Below are positions 24,101 through 36,255 of a DNA stretch of 64,000 bases, piece after piece (the first letter of the stretch is position 1; every line of letters begins with the position of its first letter). Origin of the DNA: Pterobdella sp. o SKG-2022 (Eukaryota > Annelida > Clitellata > Hirudinida > Piscicolidae). The position numbers and the translations under genes were made by a program. Location of the stretch: assembly GCA_964035795.1 (NCBI GenBank), contig OZ038320.1:10886118-10950117 (forward strand), given 5' to 3'. Under the pieces are notes generated by a model. It did not search any database, was not told the DNA's origin, and saw only the letters and a program-made list of their open reading frames with translations.

Positions 24101-27100
24101 TGAGATATTTTTTTGATGTTCTTAAGTTTAAAACAAAATTTTTCTTATTTTAGAATTTAATTTAATATTTAAATAGATATTCTGTATATTTAACATTTTT
24201 TTTACTTCGTTTTGAGTAATTTATAATCGATAATTTTATTTCACTTTATTTTGCTTGTTTCTAGCCTTTGGTAAAACCAGTTATTGTATAAAATGCTTTA
24301 TATCATTGAGTTTCCGTATACTTTTGGTTCAGTACTTGATTATTTTGAAAAATTGTGTTAGATTATAATAGTTCCATGTGTGTGAACGTTTCAATAGTGT
24401 TTCTGTAATTATTTTAAAATTATTCATGAACAATCAGTTCTCCCAAAACTTTGTTGTAGACAGGCTAATCTTTTCCAACTGGTTTACGTAGTAATTATTA
24501 AAAATTTCAGTTTACAAAGCTCTCGTATCAAATATATAAAAAAAAAGACTTAAGATTTCAATTATTCTTTTCAGCTCTGAATTACCATTGCACAGCATGA
24601 AAGCGAAAAACAATTTAAAAATCTAGTGTGATCGTCGTTCAGTTATTGGTTAAAAAATTTTCGCCATGATTTACCTTAACGTTTCAAAATAAGGCTGAGC
24701 TTATCGAAAACTATAGCTTTTGATTTTCAAAAAATGTATTAAAAAATTTCTCACATTTAATGTTTTTTGTTAAAAAACACTATCTTACAAATATTTCTAG
24801 AAAATGAACAAAATAACTTCAGTCCAATTCTTCTCACCAAACGCTGTGCAGTTTATGCCCAAAAAGCCATGACAACTGTTGACCAGCCGAGTGTATATAT
24901 TGTCATTGCTTATGTTAACCACTTGCAGAAAGTTGGAGGTTGTGACGTCGGGCATACTTATGTTCAAAACCTTTTCAGCTTCCCTGTTGTGAAGAAATGA
25001 AGCGAAGATATTTCTAGAATATCATCAATTTAACATTTTCATATTTTGATGATGATGTTGGTTGTTGAATGATGGGAATTAGATGTACCTGTATCCGTTT
25101 GAGACGCATATTTTGTCGGCGACATAATCGTCCACGTTGCTTGCGCAAGTATATAAGTTTTCGATTCCATTTTTTTGACTTTTCACTATTTGCTTGCCAC
25201 TTATCAGCTGAACTGTGGTCCATATATATATTAATATGGTGGTTTATATATAAATTATCACAAACTCCATTATTTTTTGTCAGTTCAAACAAGACGAGGA
25301 TAATTTTCTCTTAAACTTCCCTCATTACACCCATATTGCTTAATTTTTTTTACTCAAGATCATTAACATATTTATCATAAATTTGAAAGAATGCTATATA
25401 CAAGGTTTATGGTGAACTTTACATAGAACATTATTTGAATTTAACTCACAGCATCCTGTTTCATCAGACGAGTCTTTGCAGTCATTGGCGCCATCACACC
25501 TTTTAACTCGATCGATACATTCATTTGATCTGAAGCACTTGTATTTACTCCCGGTACAGGAAACTTGACAGTATAACAACAATAATTAGACAGTGGTTAG
25601 ACGTTGGAAATTATTTCACTAAAACTATGAGTTTTCATTGTTTTTCCCATCTTCTACTCACCACACGAAGGCCTAAATTCGTCATCCCCTTCAGGACAGT
25701 CTTTGACCCCATCGCACAAAAACACATTGTCCAGGCATTTCCCATTTTTGCACAGATACTGATCAAACTTGCATGCTTTAATTAGTTTGAATTATATTTA
25801 ATCAATGATTTTTTAGCAATTTTTTTTTGAGTTTCAAGTTGACTTTTGACTTATTTTTGACTTAGAGTAAGTTCAATTTTTCGAGTAATAAATCTCTTCA
25901 AAGTATATTCTTCACAGCCTTTAGACGTTGTGGTTTATTCGATATTTTAATTCATTACGTAAGTTGAACAAATATTTTTAATAGATAAAGAATGTTGAAA
26001 CACAACAACTTATAAATTTAATGAAGTCTAACTAGTATGCTTTCGGTTGTATACTACTCTGATATTGAAACGATCTTAAAATACCAGACGAATCCAATGC
26101 AAAGCTCATGTGTATTTCCATGTTTCATTGTATTGTTTTGAGATGAGACTAAGCCACTGCACTACAATTACTATGTATTCAATTTGTAGCACGTCTTTCT
26201 AATAACACAAGATAAGCGCCATTTAGAAAGGATGAGCTTTTCACGTGCATACACAGATTGGGCCAAGTTTAATGAAGTTATGTTGCATATGTTAAGTTGG
26301 TTCAACGAGATCAAGTCCCCTACCTTAAGATAATTAACCAAATGCACAACCCAAAAATGACTATTTGAAATACAACTTACTGCAATTTGCTTCGTCTGTA
26401 CCATCCTCGCAATCAATTTTTCCATCACAAACTTGGTAAGGCAACAGACAAAAGGTTTCGTTGCATTTAAAAGTGTATTTGGGGTCTCTGCACAAACCTT
26501 TTGAGTCTGTGAGGGCAATATGATGGTGTGTGGTTGTATTATGAGAATGAAAAAAATTTGATTTTGATAAAACTCGAATAATCTTTATAAATAAATTCAT
26601 TTCATTCTAAAGAAACTACAAAATATAAAGCATTAAATTTTGAACTCAATTGTTCCCTGAATAGAAAGCACTAAATTATTTTTTCATGCTGCCTCATATA
26701 TGCCGAGCAAGCATAACGTAATAATAACAATAAAATCTCAAAAAAAAAATTCATTTCCTATGACGTTTGAATATGGATTTATCGTTTTTTTAATGAAAAA
26801 TTTGGAAGGCTTAGAAAAGTTATGAAGTGTTTATTTATTATCAAAATATATGGTTTTTGTTTCTCTTAAAACTTAACGCTTCAAAAATTGTGCTATAGAT
26901 TTCCCCGATAATTTTTTTGTTCAATATTAATGGTTCATTCCGTTACAACTCACCATTCATAAGACCTGACACGACGACTGCCGCTGTTATGGCGCCTACT
27001 GTGGCCAAGGTTGCAGTCGCTATTACCTGGGGTTTGCCAATGTACTAGTGTTTGATACATAACCAGGTTAACATAAAAGTTTATACATAAAGATAAAAAA

Positions 27101-28192
27101 AATACTGATTTCTAAAATTTTTTTACTAAATGCCTTTTAATTGAACTCACAAAGTATCTCATCCTTAGCATCGTTCTGTTGTAAATGGCTTCGACCTTGT
27201 AAACTTTATATTTCTTAACAGTATGAACAGCCATTGAAGCAGGATTCGGCTTTGAATACATTGAATAATTCGGGTATGCCAGAACCTTAGTCTGTGGCTT
27301 GCTTTGGAGTTATTGTTTTTAATGGTTTAAATAAGGGTTTCGAAAAATATAATAACTAAGAATTAATCTATTTTTTGTCAAAAACGTCGTTTGTAATCGT
27401 GAATAAATTATTTGAAATTTTCTTTGATCAAAAGAAACTTTTTAAAATTTTCGGTACACAAGGAGTAGCACTCTGTTAAACCTATCGGGCTACCGAAACT
27501 CCGAATTTTAGTCGACTGATTATCCACTAATATAGTTAAATAAATTTATGAGAAAATAGTAGAAAATGAAAAAGAGCGTCTAAAACCCAATTGATTATAT
27601 ACATAATTAACAATGAAAAACTGAATAAATATTTTTCGATACTAATTAAACTTTATAAAACAGAAGTTTCTTATTCAAAAAGTAACAAGGAGAATAAAAA
27701 TTACAGTTTCAAGCCACTGAAAATGACATTTTTGTTTAATTTTCTCTACTTGTTAATAGATAATAAATCTATCATACTTTCTTTAATATAAGCTAATTTA
27801 TTTGAATTATTTGTTAATAAATTTGAATATCGAAAAAGTTCATCAAACTTCAATGTACTTTAAGCAAATTTGTGCGGTCCTTACCATTGCTTCTTGCCTA
27901 GTCTTATGAACATTTTTATGAAATAGACTGATTTTGGCTGTATTCAAACGTATAGAAAGGAAAAGAAATAAAAATAGCTTTTATGATGATAGAAATTGTA
28001 TGAAACACTTTAAATTTTGACTTCAAGTCACATAAACACACGAATGTTTATCCACTCTTTCAAATCACAAGAGTATTCTCACCTGTAAATGTTGTTTGAA
28101 GCATTGTTTTCATAAGGCGAGTAGTTGTAGTTTGGCTTGAAACCACCATGAAGCTTTTGTTCGGACTGAAGCTGTGATAAATTCATTTTCAT
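21130..28192 (-). CDS. Type II transmembrane serine protease (LDLa x3, SRCR, S1 peptidase)
   Basis: Exons: 28192-28083, 27927-27885, 27291-27151, 27026-26954, 26506-26381, 25775-25662, 25563-25450, 25212-25089, 24983-24838, 24056-23959, 23721-23633, 23342-23192, 22771-22666, 22290-22148, 21464-21313, 21181-21130; 1,782 nt, 593 aa, all phases consistent. Order: cytoplasmic N-terminus (1-98), one membrane segment (about 99-121, an Ala/Val/Thr-rich exon), LDLa repeats at about 125-164, 165-202 and 203-240 with CDGxxDC and DE signatures, an SRCR domain (about 241-332, [12 protein letters not shown], ending CHGFLGINC), then the S1 protease. The catalytic triad is intact: His384 (LTAAHC), Asp434 (NDLALL), Ser529 (GDSGGP). 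This is the TMPRSS/hepsin/enteropeptidase architecture, so a cell-surface protease facing outward. Odd: the activation site reads GQY-IING (Tyr at P1), and the residue at the S1 base (chymotrypsin 189) is Asn523 with Ile524 after it, not the Asp of trypsin-like enzymes. Confidence 0.9.
22350..22445 (-). repeat. SINE tail, truncated copy 3
   Basis: Matches the tail half of the 16355-16552 SINE (AATGCGTTATTTATAAAGC, TTTTCCTTATAGATCAAAGC, AATTTAATGTAGC) but lacks the tRNA head. It lies in a protease intron. Confidence 0.7.
22535..22602 (-). repeat. SINE/L2-like tail, diverged copy 4
   Basis: TTTATATAGCGCTTTACTTTAG then CAAAAGCGCTTTCTAC is a diverged version of the same tail, 100 bp from copy 3 in the same intron. 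Confidence 0.6.
24665..24785 (-). repeat. Module B arm, diverged copy
   Basis: AACGTTTCAAAATAAGGCTG then GCTTATCGAAAACTATAGC and TTTTGATTTTCAAAAAATGT parallel the right arm at 11345-11474. It lies in the protease intron next to the SRCR exon 24983-24838. Confidence 0.55.
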
Positions 28193-31100
28193 TTCAATGA
28201 ATATTCCTTTTTTATGCTTTCAGTGTTTCAGGTTTAATATTTTAATGGAATCTCAAATATAGGTTCTAGCTCTAAATGTTTTATTAAAGCGTTAACTCTA
28301 ATTTGGTTGAATTCACAGTCAAACAGCTTGACATCAATTCCAACTATAAACGAAAGATTATATCTCAACATTAAGTGAAAAATAACAAAAAACACGGCTT
28401 TGACGACTAATAGATAGCTAGCAGCAAAAGTTATAAGGTGGAAAAGGATTGGACAACCCTTCGAAAACACCCAGCAACATCATGTGCCAGGCCTTTACCT
28501 AGAAACCTGGAAAGAAAAATAAGACCGAAAAAACCTCAGATGACACACACCTAAATGAGCCAGAAACAATGGTGCAAGACGAGCAAAAGTGGTGGGAAAT
28601 TGTTGAGGGTTTGTGCTTGAGGGAAGAAGCAACACATATAAGCTGTTCAAGTTTCACGACATGTTGTTGTGGTTGTTTGTGAAGACACAGTTTGAAATTT
28701 TATTAAAATTTTATGACTTTTTTGCCTTTATGACACAAAAGCTAGTGTGAAATCAATTAACCGGCAAAAAAGCATTAAAACTCCATTCAAAACTGTACAC
28801 TGTTTTTCTTGAAAATTGCATCCGAGTTATCAATTTTTGCTAAAGTTAGTTAAATTTAAAGAAGCTTCGTACAGTTTCAAAAAAAGAATCTTGAGTGTTT
28901 TTATAACTAGCAACAGAACGAAACAATTAGTAAAGAAGCATCTAGTGCTTGTAACACCAAATCAAAAACCCTTTGGTGTAAAAATCTAAGCAGTTTAAAA
29001 AATTAAATTTCAAAATCATCTGTGTTATTCATCTTTTTTTTTTTTCAAAAACATATCGATTCAAAAAAATCATTATCTCTGGTTAAACACTTTTTGGTAC
29101 ACTAGTGTTTTATCGATATTTATTTTTTTGCTGGTTTGTTTTGATCCAAAAGTTTCATAATAGATTTTTTAAATATGCAAATATTAATTCATAAAATTAA
29201 TCAAACTTACTTGAAAACTTTGGTTGTAAAAGACCATATTAACGATTCTGATAAAACCAAACTTTATCAGAAATACCACCAAAAGACAAAAAGTTATTCA
29301 CAATAAAAACAAAAATTTTCTCGAAAGATTATTTCTCAAATTCCAGGTAGTTAGATTTATAATTTTTTAAAAGTAATATTACCTTTATAGAGATCAAGTA
29401 TGGAACTCAGACCCCTTTAAATAAACTATAACTAATCTTGCTCTTTTATTAAAATGCAATGTTGTGGTACGAAAGTTGAGATCAAAATCCGATATATGAA
29501 GGCATTGTATTGTGAAGGTTACTATTGTTAGTCTTATAATGCCTCCTTAAAACATAGTTGCATTAAAAGTCGATGAAGCGTACAGACATTTGATGTAATA
29601 TCAAGAACTTCCTTATACATGAGAACGTCAAGATAGTTTCACCTACCTATAAAATTGAGCAATTTTATCGTATAATTAGATATTTCAGATTAATTGCTTT
29701 TTACTAAGTTGTTTATGTGTTTAACCTATAAAAAATTATTAAATATAGAAGTGTATAAAGCTTTTTAATAATGCATAATTGCGCTTATAAAAATTAATCA
29801 TGTCAAATTTTTTTATGAAAAATGTATTTTTAAAGCATTTTTCCTATAAATATAATTTTAACAATCAAAAAATGCATGCAACAATAAATAGCTTAATTCG
29901 AATTGTACAAAGCTTTTTGTTAAGATTATAATATTTTTAAGTACGTTGCTTATTAGGGTTGCCGTTTATTACATAATCTTTTCGCATTGTGTGAGTGACA
30001 TTAAATTTGAATGCAAAATCCAAAAAGATTCACCTACAACATCTAAAAAGATTGCTTAAGTGCAGTTTCTTTTTATCATTAACTTTGCTTTTTTTCATAA
30101 CATTTATAATGGTTATAAACAGCAACTAAAAATGATTTCCTCATCGAACCATAAGATGCAGGCGACATTACTTGGTTCACAGATCAACACATGAAATCAA
30201 AAATTTTCAATTTAAATAACAATAACATTTCTAAATAACAATCACAAGACTAAAAACTTTATTATTCCAAGCAACATTTGAGCACTCTACTGAAAGACTA
30301 CGAATTTTTGTTGATAACTTCACCCACACACACATTTACATGGAAAAAAATATTGGCAGTAATTAAAACTGAATCACACCACAATATTTTCAAAAGCTAA
30401 GTAACATGAATAAAAATAAAAAGAAAATTTACAAATCATATGCTATAAACGTACAATACAATAGGAAACTATGGGCCTTAGCTTAAAAACAAAAAAAACG
30501 ATGGACGCAATTCAACGTGAACTTATGGGAAAATTACTAGACATACACTGGTTCAAAACCATCAGAAAGAAACAACTATACGTTGAGTTTAACAATCATA
30601 AGAAGACAGCTGTTTTTCCTATGGTTGGCTTCTAGCAGAAACTAGAGAAATGCTGAAGAAAAACTAAATGAAAGAATTCAAAAAATACTTTTTCTCACAT
30701 GAGGATGAAAATAAAAGAAAAATTAACTTTCCGTTTATAATTTAATATAAAAGAAGGATAGAAACGCTTTATTTACTCGAAAAAATATTTAGTGGCTAAA
30801 AAATTGAAGAAACTTTAAACCAAGGACACCTATAACCATAGTATAAAATCAATAAATCTTCATCATTTTTTCAACTTATAGTTTTTCAATCATCTAATTA
30901 AAAAAAAAGAAATGATGTTAAAAATAAAACATATCAATTGATAAGATATATAAACGCGTAGTTTCAATGATTATCTTCAATAAATTTAAAGCCTGTTAAT
31001 CTATTGTTAATTATTATATAGCATTGGCCAACCAACACGACAAAAGCTGTCGATTTTTCAATTAAAAATTCAACTTACTATACAATAACATATACTTTAC

Positions 31101-31235
31101 TTTTTTATAGAAAAGATATTTTTAAAATGAAGTAAAATTTTAGAAAATAAGATCAAGGAATATGAATGTTAACGAATTAGACTTTTGTTTAATATTATAA
31201 TACTTTAACGCAATATTGTTAGTCATTTTTCAAAA
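28193..31235. other. Intergenic, upstream of the protease gene
   Basis: AT-rich sequence with no convincing exon on either strand. It holds the LINE tail at 28435-28645; the rest has no repeat or gene that I recognise. Confidence 0.4.
28435..28645 (+). mobile_element. LINE 3' tail, degraded
   Basis: The frames carry remnants of the late part of the same LINE type as 31912-33062 (IGHTLRKP..., GKRKRGRPK...TW, W...VEGLC): here a KHPATSCARP block, KKTEK-like basic run and WWEIVEGLCL. Several stops and shifts. Confidence 0.55.
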
Positions 31236-31345
31236 AAGATAAATTTATATTGGCTTATGACAAGGTTGAACTTTTCGAAAATTTTAGTTTTGATTAAACA
31301 ATAAATGTATTTAGAACTTCTTTATTTTGAAAATAAAAAATCGAA
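31236..31345 (-). repeat. Module B arm, diverged copy
   Basis: TTATGACAAGGTTGAACTTT, CGAAAATTTTAGTTTTGAT and AATAAATGTATT follow the right arm at 11345-11474. It lies 280 bp before module A copy 31622-31885. Confidence 0.55.
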
Positions 31346-31621
31346 AAAAATTTTGCAAATCTATATCGTTTTTTGCGTTCTAACTTTAATTCTTCTAGCC
31401 AAGAATAACTTCTCAAATCTAATGGTATTTAAATCTGCACTATGCTCACTCCTATAATTTTGCTGAATTAACAGTTTTTAAGAAATTTTTCGTAAGTTTA
31501 ATTACTATTGTCAAGTATTTTAGGTTCGTATGAATTTTTCAAAATAAAACTTATTGCTTGTCTTTTTACAATTATGCCTTTCATGCTATTTTTCTTCCTA
31601 CTATTATAAGTTTCTTATTAA

Positions 31622-31885
31622 TCATATTAGATTATACAGCTGTAGTGTACCAGTAACTGGGGTAAACAGCAGTTGGCTATTCTTTTTATTATGAATTACT
31701 CATATCGAGATTAAAAATAAACATATAAAGAAAAATTTATATAAGACACAAAATGAGCTAACGCCTTATTGGATGGATCAATGTCCACCGTTTCCATATT
31801 AAGGCAGTTTGCCTTTCCTTTAGTCTACTAGAATCATTTAAACAGCCAAATAATAGCTGTCAAAATAAGCATCATGACAATGTAA
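31622..31885 (+). repeat. Interspersed repeat module A, third copy
   Basis: Begins with the ATTATACAGCTG...CCAGTAACTGGGG...CAGCAGTTGGC core and keeps the GGCAGTTTGCCTT block. It ends about 30 bp before the LINE reverse-transcriptase relic. Confidence 0.65.
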
Positions 31886-31911
31886 AAACTTAATTATAGT
31901 GGCATTTAGCT

Positions 31912-33062
31912 CAATGAGTTAAAAGATCACTTTAATATTGACAAAGTGCTGAGAGATGGACAAGCTGGCTTCAGAAAGGAACGTTCTTGTGCCGACCAGA
32001 TTGCGACTCTCAGAATCATAGTGGGACAATCCATCGAATGGCAGTCACCCCTCTACACGTGCTTCATTGATTTTGAAAAGGCGTTTGATAGTGTTGACAG
32101 AGAATCAATCTAGAACATACTTCTCCATTATGTTGTCCCAATAAAGTTTGTCGACATCATCAAAGCACTTTATGAAGGGTTTTCATGCCAAGTCATCCAT
32201 GCCGGAAAACTCTCTGAAAGCTTTAAGATTTCTTCCGGAGTTAGACAGGGCTGCCTACTGTCTCCACTTTTGTTTCTTGTCGTGCTAGACTGGGTGACAA
32301 AGAAGGCTTACGGAAGTTCCGGAAAAGGCATTCAGGGGACTCTCACGTCGAAGCTAGAAGACCTTGCGTTCGCTGACGACTTGGCTCTATTGTCGCATCG
32401 TCTGCAAGACATGCAAAAGAAATTGAGAAATCTTGAGACTACAGCACAATAGGTTGGCCTTAAAATTAACCATGAAAAGACCAAGTTACTGCGCATTAAT
32501 AACAAACAGGAGGGCCTAGTTACCGTCTCCGGGAAAGCAGTAACAGACGTCGACGACTTCGTGTATCTAGGTAGCAAGATCAGCCAAACGGGAGGTACAG
32601 ACGAAGACATCAAGGCTAGGCTAAAGAAAGCTCGACAAGCATTTGCCGTGTTAAGACCCGTGTGGAGAGCGAACAGCATCCAACATTACAAAGATGCAAA
32701 CCTTCGTCAATAACTGCATTCGACAGATCCTCCGTTTGAGATGGTTCGACAAAGTGCCGAACGCCGAGCTATGGATATCCACAAATCAACAACCAATGAA
32801 TGTCCAAGTCAAACGGCGAAAATGGCGATAAATCGGTCACACCCCATGAAAAGAGCCTGGAAATATTACCAGTCAGACTCTTGAATGGAACCCGCAAGGG
32901 AACAGAAGGAGGAGACGTCCAAAGCAGACCTGGAGAAGTCTAAACTGTGAGCTGCGGAACTCTAGCTTAACATGGGAAGAGGCCAAAACCAGTGCCAGAG
33001 ACAGAGAGAGATGGAAGAAAGTTGTTGAGGCCCTATGCTCCCTTAGGAGTCTAAAGGAATAA
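31912..33062 (+). pseudogene. Non-LTR retrotransposon reverse transcriptase, 5'-truncated and broken
   Basis: The translation covers the central and C-terminal RT: GQAGFRKERSCADQI, CFIDFEKAFDSV, SSGVRQGCLLSPLLF, the catalytic box AFADDLALL near 32370, VGLKINHEKTKLL, VYLGSKISQTGG, then the tail LRWFDKV, RKWR, and a terminal WKKVVEALCSLRS. Breaks: an in-frame TAG near 32111, another near 32451, a deletion/frameshift near 32680 that removes the segment before the LRW block, and stops near 32830. No endonuclease domain remains. This is the RTE/CR1-type RT common in invertebrate genomes; I cannot fix the clade. It gives the best reference in the window for the shorter LINE tails. Confidence 0.85.
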
Positions 33063-33554
33063 GGTAGATAATAAAATATTGCCGCATTTTTCGAGCTTCG
33101 CTCAGTCTGCTCTCATTCTTGCGGTCATCGCTACTTTGAAATCAAGCTAGAATCTACTTTCCTTTTTAGAAACAAAAGCATTATCACAAAAAGATTCTAC
33201 GAGTTTTGGGATTAGGTCGGTGCTACTTTTAAATTTCAGACATATGAAATTCTTAGCTTTGCGCACATTTAGAATCTTGGCACAGAAGTTGTGAAATTTT
33301 TTTAAAATTTGGCATGATTTCGTCTAAAAAACGAATTCATCTGTATATAACATTTTGTAAATTGAATTCATGAGACAGCATGTATCAAAGTTTTTTTTTC
33401 ATAAAATGAGCAAATTTTTTGATACCTTCATTTATTCAAACTAAAATTTTTGACAATTTCAACTTTGAGATGATATTAATAAATTATGACAAAGCTGAGT
33501 TTTTTAAAAAATATAATAGAAAAATTATCGAAATAACTGCCTCATTTTATGAAG

Positions 33555-33705
33555 TTATACATTGAATTGCCCTTTCCAGTTTAAAATCAACCACCCTTAA
33601 CAAGTAAGAGATAAAAACAGTTCCTTGACGCACACCGCCAGTAAGTTTTCCAACCCATATTTTTATCTCACCTAAAAGAACAAACGCTTCGACATTTTAT
33701 GGCGT
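33555..33705 (-). mobile_element. Reverse-transcriptase fragment
   Basis: Minus-strand frame gives WVGKLTGGVRQGTVFISYLL, matching the conserved GVRQGC...SPYLF box of non-LTR reverse transcriptases. Only about 35 codons are left. Confidence 0.55.
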
Positions 33706-34220
33706 AAATTACTAAATAGAAAATGCCGGCTCTTCTACAGCTAAAAAATTCACCTAATCGCCACATTCCTTATATCTTCTATATAATCTTTCTATTTTTT
33801 TTCATATCTACCAAATCGCCAACCATCTTTCTATTTATACACTAAACCCATCTACATCCATTTCTTTTTCTTCACTCTAAAAAATTTATTTACATTATTT
33901 GATTTTTATTTGAAAAAAATAGAATAAAAATTTTTTATTAAAAATAACTAACATTTAAGCAAAATATACATAAGATGTCTTTTTACTACTAAAGTTTTAT
34001 GATGATGTTTTACTTATCGAAAAATAAAGTTTTTGAATAAAATGTATCTGTAAAAATCCTCATTCTTGAAAAATGAAAATTGAATTATTGAAAAAAAAAC
34101 ATACAATGACTCTAAAAAATTAATAAACTGAAAAAATTAAAATAAATAAGCAAACACAACAATAAAAAAGTCGCTAATTATTGTAAATAACCAACACTCC
34201 TCATTCCTAAAAATCTATTT

Positions 34221-35821
34221 TTGTATAGAATTTTTATAATATGTCTTACAAGTCAATCGTTTCTATTTACTTCATTGCATCTTTTCATATTTATATGTAT
34301 TAATCACTTGAAAACTGTATCAACCGATGATATTATTTACATGCCTGAAAGTTCAAAATTGAACTTTAAAGAGGTGGGGGTGGATGAACTTTTCTGCCCC
34401 ATAGGGCTAGTGAAACAAGAATACAAAAAAAAGCATAAAAAGGCACAAATACTTGGGATTGAAGGTGGCCACCAATACAGAGGGGTATTACTGCCATGTT
34501 ACAAAAGTAACGGTGGAATGCTACTGGGACTTCTTCAATGTGGAAACCCTAACAAAGAAGTTAACTTATGTCAAAGCAGACTACACGAGGTGTGAAGAAG
34601 GGATAAGATCGTTTAAAAGAGAATTTGGCTCTGAGGTCCTGACGCCCTTGAAACGCTGTCGATGGATGGAGACTGAAACCAACGATGCTATTTATCGCAC
34701 TGTCACTTCCTATAAGTCCTTTTACGATATGTATGGATCATTTGTTGATCCAAACTTTCTTAATGGAAAATGCAAAAGAACCCCGTGCTTGACAGGAACG
34801 GATTCCACTATATGGATTCCTGACCACATTGAACACCCAGGTTGCGAGCTCATTTAACAAGCAAAATGAAATTATTGATGAAAGTGCTCTATTAACAAGT
34901 GAAGGATACTCACCCGAAATTTTAAAAGGTCTGTGTGAAATTTGTTTGTGGTGTCATGGGGTACAGATTTTCATCTGGAATGTGGTTCCGTATCACAGAT
35001 ACACTTTACAATCTTTGAAGAGGTCTCCTATGCGGATTCAAACAAAACATTATAGCACCCAGTAGTATGTCGGGACTTGCTTTAGATAATTGGTACGAGA
35101 TAGATATTTATGAAACTTTATCTTGTATCAATGCCATAGAGATCGCCAAACTGTCCGGTAAGGTGTCTCCTATCATCTTAAACCACATGATACCTAGACG
35201 AGCAGGCCACAAAAGTATCTACAGAAAAAACAATTCCACACTAGAGATGGCCACAGCCAATTACATTCCTTTCATAGTTAAATACAACATTTTCATGAGC
35301 CATACAGAAAAGCTTATTATTGGAACAATTGGGTAGACTCTGGAGTCAAAGGCATTCTATCAAAACCCAATGGTACTGTGAAGATTAAAGGGTCGGTTGT
35401 GATTCCTATGGTGGGCCTCCATCATCCCTCTAGTGTATTGGAGAGTCATCAAATCCTAGAATCCAGAGAAATCCGGCATCCACACATTGAAAAATATATA
35501 GTCAATGAGAAGAAAGAAAGGATGGAAGACAGCGAACACAATTCTGGAATTGACCTCAACCAAGTCCCGGTTAAATCATTTTTTTACAATATTTTCTCAT
35601 CTGTCACTTCATTCTTTCGCATATTAGGATGGATTTTATTATTTATTAGGATATTTGTAATTATTTATTTTTTAGTTAAGATCATACCCAGATGCAAGAA
35701 TCGGAATAGGACTCTGATTTCTATTCGGTTTAAAGAGAGCTTATTCCCCACAAGAAAAAACAAAAACAAGAAGAAGCAAGATATCGAAATGACATTAAAG
35801 GACCGCATAAACAACATCTAA
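34221..35821 (+). pseudogene. Endogenous rhabdovirus-like glycoprotein (G) gene, broken
   Basis: Five overlapping or abutting reading segments on the plus strand resemble a rhabdovirus G protein in order: 34221-34595, 34453-34857, 34829-35065, 35067-35336, 35378-35821. Similarities are to the family pattern: an N-terminal hydrophobic stretch; a GYYCH block with spaced Cys and Trp; an acid/aromatic stretch leading to a VDPNF block and a Cys pair; a GLCEIC-type block; a middle block with Pro-Arg-Arg-Ala-Gly and a Tyr-Arg pair; an HPH block; then a hydrophobic membrane segment and a short basic tail. The segments alternate among all three frames, so at least four frameshifts break the gene and no intact protein can be made from it. 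No LTRs or other viral genes are seen; LINE relics lie 0.5-2 kb upstream. The family call is from pattern memory, not a search. Confidence 0.7.
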
Positions 35822-36255
35822 CTTTGTGATATTAAATTTCTACTATGTTTATCAACATCTTTATTCTGAGTAGTTAAGTATTTATGAAGAAAAAACCAAT
35901 TAGCTCTAAAATATAAGAAACATTGAATTTGTATAATATCTCCAGTCACCTCAACAGGAACATCTATGAGAAGATAGACACATAATTGTTAAATGTATTA
36001 AGTATGGGAGCTTCAAGATCGGCCGTGAACACCGACGTGCTAAGGTAATTGATGTTCCTACAGCTGTAATCGGAGTTCTGTCGAAGAAATTAATTATTAA
36101 CATTATTTTCAAAAAGCCAATAAAAATCTATTATGTTAAAATTATGAAAATGATGACTTATCAGACATGTGACCACTTCATAGTACAGATCTTTTATTCT
36201 AAATAAATTTTTATAGCGAGTTTATTTCATAAACTCTTCCTCACATAATTGGACC
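35822..36255. other. Gap between viral relic and NCBP1 3' end
   Basis: No gene is assigned. A plus-strand stretch near 36002-36095 reads YGSFKIGREHRRAKVIDV and may be another retroelement scrap; the rest would include the NCBP1 3' UTR on the minus strand. Confidence 0.3.

Noticed and set aside
24767..25000. Plus-strand open frame opposite the SRCR exons
   Set aside because: The minus strand encodes the second half of the SRCR domain with matching phases on both sides.
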